Assembly (NCBI GenBank): GCA_938743325.2
Contig: OW568870.1
Span: forward strand, 868,001 to 932,000
Direction of reading: 5' to 3'
Length of the DNA stretch: 64,000 nucleotides
Source: Pycnococcus provasolii
Lineage: Eukaryota; Chlorophyta; Pseudoscourfieldiophyceae; Pseudoscourfieldiales; Pycnococcaceae
This document shows positions 57,285 to 64,000 of the stretch, piece by piece. Position 1 is the first letter of the stretch. Each line of letters opens with the position of its first letter. The translations under genes and the position numbers were made by a program. The notes below the pieces were generated by a model. The model was not told the origin of the DNA. It saw only the letters and a program-made list of their open reading frames with translations, and made no database searches.

Positions 57285-57704
57285 TTACATTTCCACGTAC
57301 TCGTTATCCACAAATACTCCTTGCCCATCTTTGTTCACATTCTCCAACGGAGCCCTCTTCTCGAGTGCCTGTGTTGTAATCACATCGTATGCCTCTTCCC
57401 CAGTCATAAACGTGAATGTTGCCCCTTTGAAGTGTTTCATGACTTCTTGCTTGTCATCACCTAGCTTGTTGAACCACTCGTCGGATACCTTCCTGAGCCA
57501 CCTCACATACACCATGTCAAACGTCACTCGCTTTTCGAAATTCCCCTTCTGGTAACCACTCGCTGTCAAGAACACTAGTGCCTTTGCGTGCCATTCCGTT
57601 TCTCTGCCTGCCCATCTTCCTGTTCTTGCGTTCCCCTTCACGACGCAGAAATCCCTTCGTTCTTCCCCGCGAAAAGATTCTGTTGCTCTCACAAACTGCA
57701 CCAC
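57285..57704 (-). CDS. Unknown protein fragment, A/T-richer codons
   Basis: A 139-residue frame with WAGRETEWHAKALVFLTASG, a RVTFDMVYVRWLRKVS segment and KHFKGATFTFMTGEEA. Codons are noticeably less G/C-rich at third positions than those of neighbouring genes. The frame is open upstream to a stop near 57723. It resembles part of a larger protein, perhaps from a transposon or a recently gained gene, but I recognise no family. Confidence 0.4.
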   Translation of the reverse strand: MVQFVRATESFRGEERRDFCVVKGNARTGRWAGRETEWHAKALVFLTASGYQKGNFEKRVTFDMVYVRWLRKVSDEWFNKLGDDKQEVMKHFKGATFTFMTGEEAYDVITTQALEKRAPLENVNKDGQGVFVDNEYVEM

Positions 57705-58350
57705 CTCGGCATTCCCGCCTGAGTTTCAGGACGTGGTGTATTTATAGTGGGTGACTGACAGCCCACTATAAACTCCCCCTATGGAATAATTACTCAAGAC
57801 GGTAATGATGGAGACGATATGTAATGAGTGGCTATGGACCACCGACGCGCTTCAGCTGGCGGCGCGCTGGCGGCTACACTACTTCTACTTTACTATTGTA
57901 AGATCATTCTCTCTTTCTACTTACTTCTTTACTTGTTCACGAACCCTACAGCGCCATGGCTGCTTCCCATTCCGTTAGTGAGGTCGACGACTTCAACAAA
58001 AACTGCAGAGTTGTTGTTGTTGTTGTTGGCCATGACTGACTGTCACTGACACTGAGGTTGAAAAAAATAAAATCGTAAAATGACTGACAGGTGGGGCATG
58101 CGGCCTGCAAGCAAGCGCGCGCCCGCTGGAAGTAAAAATAAAGGGAGTCCTAACCCTAACCCTAACCCTAACCCTAACCCTTAAAACCCTAACCTTGACA
58201 CATTTGTTAGTTTTCTTTTTGGGCCAATTAGTCCCGTGTACCCGGTACTCGTTCTCTCCCCCCCCCATCCCTGACGTTTCTCATCCGACTACCCTATTTT
58301 ATTTTTGTGTCGTCGTTTATAATCAACAATACACTTTACACGAGAGATAC
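57705..58350. other. 5' spacer of a small membrane protein, no gene seen
   Basis: A short duplication of cccactata/agtgggtgactgacagcccactat forms an inverted repeat near 57748-57770. A TTG run is at about 58008-58025 and the telomere-like array at 58149-58192. Confidence 0.55.
58149..58192. repeat. Telomere-like (CCCTAA)n array upstream of a membrane protein gene
   Basis: Five to six CCCTAA units, 160-200 bases upstream of the ATG at 58351. Confidence 0.9.
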
Positions 58351-58794
58351 ATGGGATTCTTCACGAATGCGCTCTGTCTCGGCATGGCGTGCGTGTACAG
58401 CTTCTTCGGCATCACGCTGGCAATCAGCATGCGCGACTTCTGGGGCCCCAACTCGCCCGGCGCGACGTACTGGAACGTCGCGGATGCGTCTGGGCAGTGG
58501 TTCGCGAGGACGCTTGGCATTTGGATGACAGCAGTGACCACGTCACCGTGGTGGGCAGGTGTCGACAAGCACGCACTGAAGAAAGTCTATTTGCCCCTGA
58601 ACCTCCTCTTTATGCCCATGTTCATCCAGTGCGCGTTTTACATGGGAAAAGACACCGCTCCACCGAAGACGAACATCTTGCCCATCAACATGTGGATCAC
58701 GCAGGTGCCCGTCGGAGGTCTTCTGCTCATTTCGAACTTGCTCGCCATGCGTGAGAGCGCTGCGAAAGCGTCGTCTGGAAGGAAGAGGAAGTAA
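58351..58794 (+). CDS. Small four-helix membrane protein, unknown
   Basis: A 147-residue protein with four hydrophobic helices: residues about 5-25 (ALCLGMACVYSFFGITLAIS), 45-65 (ARTLGIWMTAVTTSP), 78-98 (VYLPLNLLFMPMFIQCAFYM) and 115-135 (TQVPVGGLLLISNLLAM). The basic C-terminal tail is SSGRKRK. The frame is open to 58195 upstream, but the first reasonable start is the ATG at 58351 (MGFFTNALC). No family recognised. TGTAA is at 58873-58877. Confidence 0.65.
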   Translation: MGFFTNALCLGMACVYSFFGITLAISMRDFWGPNSPGATYWNVADASGQWFARTLGIWMTAVTTSPWWAGVDKHALKKVYLPLNLLFMPMFIQCAFYMGKDTAPPKTNILPINMWITQVPVGGLLLISNLLAMRESAAKASSGRKRK

Positions 58795-59020
58795 GAGGTT
58801 AAGAGCAGTACAAACACTCTGGGATAAAAAACGAAAACGACACGTCATCAGCAAGCGCAAGGTGAAGAGACATGTAAAAAGGTCCCCCCGGCCTTTTTGT
58901 CTCCAAAATATCTCCACATGAACTCCGAAACCCTAACCATAAATCTAGGGTTATTTTCCTCCTCCGTCACGGCGATTCTTGACCACACACACACACATTT
59001 TCACTCACATCTGCGTTGTC

Positions 59021-60136
59021 ATGCGGGCGGGCGATCACGGCGCGGCGTTCAGCGCGACGCCCCTGCGCCGCTCCATCGACCCGGCTGTGCTGAAGCACCC
59101 GTCGTTTCTCCGCGACGCCGCGCCCACGGCGATGTACGTGCTGTACGACCTCGACAGAGGTGTGCTGTGCTCCACATCTACATCTAAGGCCGAGCGCGTC
59201 GTGGTCGCTTACCGGACATTTTCAGACCTGACGCGAGTTCTCGAGCTCCACCTGGGTAACGATGGCGTGGAAGCGTGCTCGTCAGGTGACGGCAAGTGCG
59301 CACCGCCATATCTGCTTGGGAAACGTTCTGATGATGACACTCTGGCGTTCGTCGTCGATGTCACAGGATGTGATACGCGTGCTATGGAAACGAACGACGA
59401 CTGTTTTATTGCAGTCCGCGAATTAATGACAGGACCGAGGACGGCGGACGATGACACCCTTGTCATAGTGGGGCTTTCACACGCTATCGCCAGGTGGCAC
59501 GCAAGCCAAAGATACTGCGGATACACAGGTCTCAAAACAGCGCCGATTGAAGGCGGCCTGAAGCGTATAGCCGCGAGCAACCTAGTGGCGGCGAACGCAA
59601 CCAAGGTGAAACCTACGAAGTTGTACCCCAGAGTCAATCCAGTGGCAATAATGCTTGTCGAGAACGATGCGGGAACGCACTGCCTTCTTGGACGGTACCA
59701 CCGTGCTCCCGAGGGCATGTACACGTGCCTAGCTGGCTTCGTCGAGACGTGCGAAAGGCTCGAGGATGCGTGTGCAAGGGAGGTTTTTGAAGAGAGCGGC
59801 GTCGCGATTAAGGCGCCGCGCATACTCAACTCTCAAGCTTGGCCCGTTGCGCGCGGAGGACACTGTGAACTCATGGTGGGAATGCATGCAGTCGCGGCGG
59901 ATAGAGATGGCGACACTGCTCTGCCCCCAGTACTTTTTGACGGCACCGAGATGGCGGACGTAAAATGGTTTTCCAAGACGGAGGTGACACGCGCTTTGAA
60001 TGTTTCCCGAGGCGCAGCAACTCCCACCGAATCGATGGACGTCAAAATTAAGACGGTCCCCGGTCCATTTGCGCTCGCGCACTGGCTTATCGCACGGTGG
60101 GTCGACGACGAGTGTGCGGGTGCACACAAGCTCTAA
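59021..60136 (+). CDS. Nudix hydrolase, NudC/NUDT12-type NAD(H) pyrophosphatase-like
   Basis: The 371-residue protein has an N-terminal NUDIX-like half (ALLGRYHRAPE-type fold start lies at about 225). The catalytic Nudix box GFVETCERLEDACAREVFEESGV (about 240-262; GX5EX7REVXEEXG) has all key Glu and the Arg-Glu pair. Downstream SQAWPVARG corresponds to the SQPWPFP signature of NAD(H) pyrophosphatases. The Zn ribbon is reduced (RYCGYTG retains one Cys). The family hydrolyses NADH or caps on RNA to NMN plus AMP. Adjacent telomere-like words lie at about 58930-58955. TGTAA is at 60156-60160. Confidence 0.88.
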   Translation: MRAGDHGAAFSATPLRRSIDPAVLKHPSFLRDAAPTAMYVLYDLDRGVLCSTSTSKAERVVVAYRTFSDLTRVLELHLGNDGVEACSSGDGKCAPPYLLGKRSDDDTLAFVVDVTGCDTRAMETNDDCFIAVRELMTGPRTADDDTLVIVGLSHAIARWHASQRYCGYTGLKTAPIEGGLKRIAASNLVAANATKVKPTKLYPRVNPVAIMLVENDAGTHCLLGRYHRAPEGMYTCLAGFVETCERLEDACAREVFEESGVAIKAPRILNSQAWPVARGGHCELMVGMHAVAADRDGDTALPPVLFDGTEMADVKWFSKTEVTRALNVSRGAATPTESMDVKIKTVPGPFALAHWLIARWVDDECAGAHKL

Positions 60137-60212
60137 TATTCGATTCTACTGTTCCTGTAAAGATTATTATGACATCAATACCAGAGTTTTTTTTTATCGT
60201 ACAAATCTCAAG

Positions 60213-60217
60213 TTACA
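60213..60217 (-). terminator. Poly(A) signal TGTAA of the Vps34 gene
   Basis: TTACA on the + strand, 25 bases past the Vps34 stop. Convergent with the Nudix gene's TGTAA (60156-60160); the two 3' ends overlap, giving an antisense tail-to-tail arrangement. Confidence 0.65.
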
Positions 60218-60241
60218 TACACATTCGTTTTGTTCGTTGGC

Positions 60242-63200
60242 TTAACGCACCATCTGCGCGATGCGATGAACAGCCTCCACGGCTCGGGGGAAGATGGCAG
60301 TCAGGCTCTCTGAAAGGAGCGCGACGATGTGTGCCGCAGCCTCCTCGTCCGAAAGATCGCTGTGAAATCTCTCCTCGAGCTTCAGAAGAGCCTTTTGTCC
60401 GCCACCGATGTCGCTGATGTCGGGTAGACCAGAGTGGCTCATCAGATGGAAAAGGTGCAGAAAGAGGTTGGTGTTCTTTCGCAGGATGTTGAAAGCCTCG
60501 ACGCAGAGGCTGACGAACGTCGTACGATAGAGCTCCGACGACGCGCCTCCCATCGCGTCCACCATCTCTTTGCACAGCTTCATTGGCGGTGGGTACGGCT
60601 TCGGATCTCTTCCGAGGATATACCCAAAGTCGATGTGAAACATTCGACCGTCGGGACATAACATCAGATTGTCAAGGTGCCGATCGCCCACGCCGAGCAA
60701 GTACGTGATGACACAGTAACCTGCACAAGAACGGACGAAGTTGTCGATGGCTGTCGGATCAACGTCTGACAGCGCCGCGGGACCCATCGCCACCGCCGCC
60801 GCGGGTGGTGTAGTTGCCGCAAGGCCGGCAAAGCTGTCGAGCTCGTCGGCGTCAGCCTCGTCCTCCGAGGCGACGGATGCGCCACGCATCCGTGTCGGCA
60901 TGCCGGAGCCGCCGCCGCCGCCGCCGCCGCCGCCAGATGCGGGTCCAGCTGAACCGGGCGTGGACGCATCTGTGCGTGGACGCGTCGTTCTTAGATATCC
61001 TAAGATGGTCTTGTGCTCACTCAGCACGTGGCTGACATTTTTCGCGCCGATGACGCACTCGACAAACCCGGTATCTGGACCCGTCGCGAGCACCTTGTAC
61101 GGCGTAAGTTTCAAGTCAAGACCGCCGTGCTGCTTGAGCATTTCATCCATGAGCTGAACCATCTGAACAATGAGCTGATCTTGTCGCAGGTCATCGCCTC
61201 TCTTGTAGATGACGTGAACGCTCTGGCCATCCGCAAATCCGTCGGAATCTACCCGAGCTGTCGAAGATGGTCCACGCGGCGACGACAGCGGGAGCTTCGG
61301 CGGACCAACGCGCCTAGCCTCCGTGCGGAAGACCAGCATGAGCGGGCTCAGTGCACTCTTAAACACGAAACTTTCTTCGCCCACGATACCCGTCAGACGC
61401 ACGGCGGTATCAAGCATGTACGGCAGCCCAGGAACGAAGCTAGCCAACTCCGAGCATGCGCCTGATGGCGATAGCAAGCTTCTAAGCCGCTCCGTCTTGC
61501 GTGCGGCGTTGCGCTGGCTGCGCAGTTCGTTCACCATGTATCCAAGCTGGTTCGTAAGCTCGTCCTGGCGCTGCAGAACATCCACGAAAGCCGGCGAGCT
61601 CGAGCGAAGCAATTCGGTGAAATGCGAGTGCACGGCGGCAAAGTGCGCCCCAGTTGGCGACAGCTTCTCGCGCTCCACGTCGCCGGCATATTCGGTCCAC
61701 AGATACCAGTGCAGGGGCACGGCTAGGCGCAGCGCCGCGCTCGCGCGTCGAATGAGAAAGCGCGCGAGCGGGCCGAGCGCGGATGCCGCCGTCGCCGTGG
61801 AGGAGGGCACGGAGGCTGCCGTGGGGGAATCCGCGCCGCCTTCTCCGGATGCGATGATAGCGAATGAGCTTCGCGCATTCTCGTACCGCAGCGCCTGCAC
61901 GAGCTGCGGGAGGAAGCTTAGCAGGGTGTCGTCGTCGATGCGCTCGAGAGCCGCCACGGCATGCGTGCGGATGGTGAGGGCGGCGTTTGGGGCTGGCGAT
62001 ATGATGCCACTCGCGGTGACACCGCCACCTCCGCCCAGCGTGCTCGCGCCGCCCCCCGCGCGCGCCGCCAGAGCCGCACCCGACGGGCCGAGCAGTTCGA
62101 GCGCCTCGAGCGTTCCGATGGGGCTCCACAGCTGGAGCAGCTGCAGTGCGTGCTTCATTTCATCGGGATCGAGCCAGTCCACCGCCTGCAGGAATTTAGG
62201 AAGCGCCTTGGCGTCCGTCAGCAACGCCTTGCGGAAACGCCAGACAAGAGCCTTCGCCTCCGTGCCCAGCGGCCGATGAGGTGGCATGGCAACGCACGCA
62301 TCGAGGCGCCTGCGCTCGTTCGTGTCAGGCTGCTGCGCGGGTGCCGCTTCATCCGAGTCATCGCCCGCGGCGCCGCGGCGTGCAAGTGGGCGTGCAAGCT
62401 TCGCGGCCATGCGCTCCGCCGGACTTTCCGTGTCGAGTTCCGGATCACGCCACATGGTTGGCGGCGGCGCCGCCGACGGCGCGCGCACTCGTCGGGTCTG
62501 CGTCGTGGATTGTTGCTTGGAGGCGGTCGGCGAAGGCGTCAACGCCACCGGCGCTTGCGTCTGCTGCGGTAATGCCAGCGCCGGTCCGAGGTAGACGCCA
62601 CCACTACCGTCGGGTGCCGCCTCGCCGAAGTGGCAGGGCAGAGGCGCGTGAGGAAACGTGATGTCCAAGACGGGTGCGAACGACGCCTGCGCATCCCACG
62701 CGGCTTGCATGCGCTTTTCGGCGAGTTCGTCGAGCCAGGCGCCCGCCTCGCGCGACGCGTTTGAGCTTGCGTGTCTCAGTCTCTGCCTTAGGAGTCGAAT
62801 CAGCCTCGCGGCTTCTGCGTGCGCCGCGTCGCCTTCGTTCGCGACGCCTTGGACGTCGCAGTGCCTCGCTTCCTCCATGACGAGCCTGTATCTCCCCGTG
62901 CGCAGTCTTCCCCTTTTGTTTGAGAAGAGCGGCAGCGCGACAGTCCCAACGAGTCGTTCTCCCGCCCCGTCGGGCGTGAGGACGTGCACCTCAAGCACGG
63001 CGTCTCTGGGCAGGTCGCAGACGTTGACGCAGAATTCGAGCCACATGCCGTAGTTGTACCTGACTGTATTGTTATTTTGCTTGGCTGTCAAGCGGGTGCA
63101 CGTCGCGTGCCTCGTGTTTGCGTCCGCACCGACCGTCCTCCTTTCGCCGTCCTTGGCGCCTTGTTTGGATACTATTCTCGCGGCGAGCGCGAGCGGCGGC

Positions 63201-63613
63201 GGCGCAGGTTCTTCTTCCCTGTCGTCTGAACGTATGTTGTTTGCAAAATCACGTGCTGCTGCTGCATAATATTGCTCAGGTTGCGCACTCTTTCGCTTGA
63301 AATCCTTTGAGTGTGAATCTTGTGGCGCGACAAGACGTAGTGAAGGTGCGGATAGTGCGTTGATGCGTATACGCAGAGGAACTTCGAGCGAGGAGTGCAG
63401 AACGAACTGATAGTACGAAGTTCCTCCAAGGGGAACGTGTGAACTGAGACTACTGCTGAGACTACTATTGAGGTGCACATGAGCCCGATGACCGTCATCC
63501 AAAGGTGCATTCAAAGGTGGTGGTGGAGACACCAATGTGGACAATGGTGATGGTGGAGGAGCTTCTGCATCTTCTTTGAGCTGCTGGCCATGACTGCCAT
63601 GGGGAGCGGACAT
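60242..63613 (-). CDS. VPS34: Class III phosphatidylinositol 3-kinase Vps34
   Basis: The 1,123-residue protein has a C2 domain (about 180-300; YNYGMWLEFCVNVCDLPRDA). A PIK helical domain lies at about 430-620 (ALVWRFRKALLTDAKALPKFL, LLQLWSPIGTLEALELLG). The lipid kinase domain (about 770-1110) has KRGDDLRQDQLIVQMVQLMDEML, catalytic GVGDRHLDNLML and the activation loop HIDFGYILGRDPKPYPPPMKL. The PPPMKL tail matches class III kinases. A roughly 60-residue Gly/Ser-rich insertion sits between the N-lobe part and the catalytic loop. The C-terminal helix IFPRAVEAVHRIAQMVR is the membrane/substrate-controlling tail. It makes PI3P on endosomes and in autophagy. An antisense-shifted frame (GGC repeats) is irrelevant. 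Confidence 0.96.
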   Translation of the reverse strand: MSAPHGSHGQQLKEDAEAPPPSPLSTLVSPPPPLNAPLDDGHRAHVHLNSSLSSSLSSHVPLGGTSYYQFVLHSSLEVPLRIRINALSAPSLRLVAPQDSHSKDFKRKSAQPEQYYAAAARDFANNIRSDDREEEPAPPPLALAARIVSKQGAKDGERRTVGADANTRHATCTRLTAKQNNNTVRYNYGMWLEFCVNVCDLPRDAVLEVHVLTPDGAGERLVGTVALPLFSNKRGRLRTGRYRLVMEEARHCDVQGVANEGDAAHAEAARLIRLLRQRLRHASSNASREAGAWLDELAEKRMQAAWDAQASFAPVLDITFPHAPLPCHFGEAAPDGSGGVYLGPALALPQQTQAPVALTPSPTASKQQSTTQTRRVRAPSAAPPPTMWRDPELDTESPAERMAAKLARPLARRGAAGDDSDEAAPAQQPDTNERRRLDACVAMPPHRPLGTEAKALVWRFRKALLTDAKALPKFLQAVDWLDPDEMKHALQLLQLWSPIGTLEALELLGPSGAALAARAGGGASTLGGGGGVTASGIISPAPNAALTIRTHAVAALERIDDDTLLSFLPQLVQALRYENARSSFAIIASGEGGADSPTAASVPSSTATAASALGPLARFLIRRASAALRLAVPLHWYLWTEYAGDVEREKLSPTGAHFAAVHSHFTELLRSSSPAFVDVLQRQDELTNQLGYMVNELRSQRNAARKTERLRSLLSPSGACSELASFVPGLPYMLDTAVRLTGIVGEESFVFKSALSPLMLVFRTEARRVGPPKLPLSSPRGPSSTARVDSDGFADGQSVHVIYKRGDDLRQDQLIVQMVQLMDEMLKQHGGLDLKLTPYKVLATGPDTGFVECVIGAKNVSHVLSEHKTILGYLRTTRPRTDASTPGSAGPASGGGGGGGGGSGMPTRMRGASVASEDEADADELDSFAGLAATTPPAAAVAMGPAALSDVDPTAIDNFVRSCAGYCVITYLLGVGDRHLDNLMLCPDGRMFHIDFGYILGRDPKPYPPPMKLCKEMVDAMGGASSELYRTTFVSLCVEAFNILRKNTNLFLHLFHLMSHSGLPDISDIGGGQKALLKLEERFHSDLSDEEAAAHIVALLSESLTAIFPRAVEAVHRIAQMVR

Positions 63614-63889
63614 TTCGCAGGAAACTTTGTGGCGCGTGACTCAAAGGTTTCGTTTGGTTCGGGGGAGCAGGGGGAGAAGGAGGGAGAAGAACAGTTCTAA
63701 CTGGTTGAACATTCGGGTTTGGGTTTCTGGAGGAGAGGAGTTTAGGGGTTTACGTAGAGTTTAGGGGTTACTTTTGGGTGTTAGGGTTTGCATACCTTTT
63801 TTACCTTTAGGGTTTTGTTTTCTCCTTTAGGGGGCCAGGATAGGTGCCAGGAGATTGGGTGCTCCGCCATTGCGCCCATCTGAGCTCGT
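63614..63889. promoter_or_regulatory. Divergent promoter of Vps34 and the last gene, telomere-like words
   Basis: Words TTCGGGTTTGGGTTT, TTTAGGGGTTTACG, TTTAGGGGTTACTTTTGGG and TTAGGGTTTGC, and the word CTTTAGGG, occur between about 63710 and 63830. They are close variants of the telomere-like arrays upstream of other genes. Confidence 0.7.
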
Positions 63890-64000
63890 ATGCCGCGAAC
63901 GAAAGGCGGACCAAAGGCGAAAGCCAAGCGGGGTGCGTCGGCGCCGGTGGCCTCGGAAGTTCCGCCTTCTTCCCATGATGATAACCACGACGAGGAGATG
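63890..64000 (+). CDS. Start of an unknown gene, runs off the window edge
   Basis: The ATG at 63890 opens 37 codons to the end: a basic N-terminus (MPRTKGGPKAKAKRGA), then acid/Ser-rich (PPSSHDDNHDEEM). It is preceded by telomere-like words typical of 5' spacers here, which supports a real start. Too short to identify; the basic start suggests a nucleolar or nuclear protein. Confidence 0.55.
   Translation, partial: MPRTKGGPKAKAKRGASAPVASEVPPSSHDDNHDEEM

Overview
This window looks like nuclear DNA from a green alga (Chlorophyta, probably a small prasinophyte-type alga). The evidence is fourfold. Genes are dense, mostly intron-poor, and packed on both strands, with coding sequence richer in G+C than the spacers. 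The pentamer TGTAA, the usual chlorophyte poly(A) signal, lies at or just after the stop codon of about half the genes, sometimes overlapping it. Plastid functions with N-terminal targeting sequences are present (cytochrome c6, CcsA, Obg GTPase, a PDZ-ferredoxin). The gene set is otherwise eukaryotic: epsin, Vps34, WDR33/FY, Trithorax-type SET protein, uS19, SPB4 helicase. I recognise no single species.

Layout. 1-474: possible 3' end of a gene cut by the window edge. 1813-3807: membrane-anchored NikA-like solute-binding protein with its two halves in swapped order. 4058-4437: 58-bp minisatellite. 4939-6423: membrane-anchored coiled-coil protein. 6576-8297 (-): epsin. 8627-9179: small DoxX/TMEM35-like membrane protein with an apparent frame break. 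9378-10676 (-) and 11179-11676 (+): head-to-head pair of nuclear-encoded CcsA and cytochrome c6. 12182-14002 (-): double-Tudor protein. 14526-16172: WDR33/FY. 16493-18220 (-): malonyl-CoA synthetase-like. 18694-20535: BSD-domain protein with a long KADAEAKA tail. 20744-21511: PDZ-ferredoxin. 21727-22167 (-): ribosomal uS19. 22599-25295: Obg GTPase. 25963-32790: 2,275-residue Trithorax-like chromatin protein. 32937-33997 (-): two-exon saposin-like secreted protein. 35337-37184: ParA-like ATPase. 37469-40276: GKRP-like double-SIS protein. 40324-40983 (-): MAPR. 41121-41732: unknown. 41853-43904 (-): ABCD half transporter. 45318-49169: histidine kinase-receiver-receiver-HPt-cyclase. 49482-51680: SPB4/DDX55. 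52142-54919: fossil retroelement. 55503-56543: LysM protein. 56632-57704: two fragments of unknown genes around a GGCCTCCGGAGG repeat. 58351-58794: small membrane protein. 59021-60136: NudC-type Nudix. 60242-63613 (-): Vps34. 63890 to the edge: start of another gene.

Between genes the sequence is short and patterned. Telomere-like (CCCTAA)n / (TTAGGG)n arrays and close variants sit in the 5' space of most genes, especially between divergent pairs, and hardly ever in 3' spaces. They look like a shared promoter feature. Two foldback/MITE-like elements (25593-25885, 34330-34934) and several microsatellites fill much of the rest.

Functional links seen here: CcsA attaches haem to plastid c-type cytochromes and cytochrome c6 is one of its substrates, so their divergent arrangement with a shared upstream element suggests co-regulation. 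Epsin and Vps34 both serve endosomal traffic, but they are far apart. No genes form an operon in the bacterial sense. Protein functions are inferred from motifs read by eye; no database search was run.
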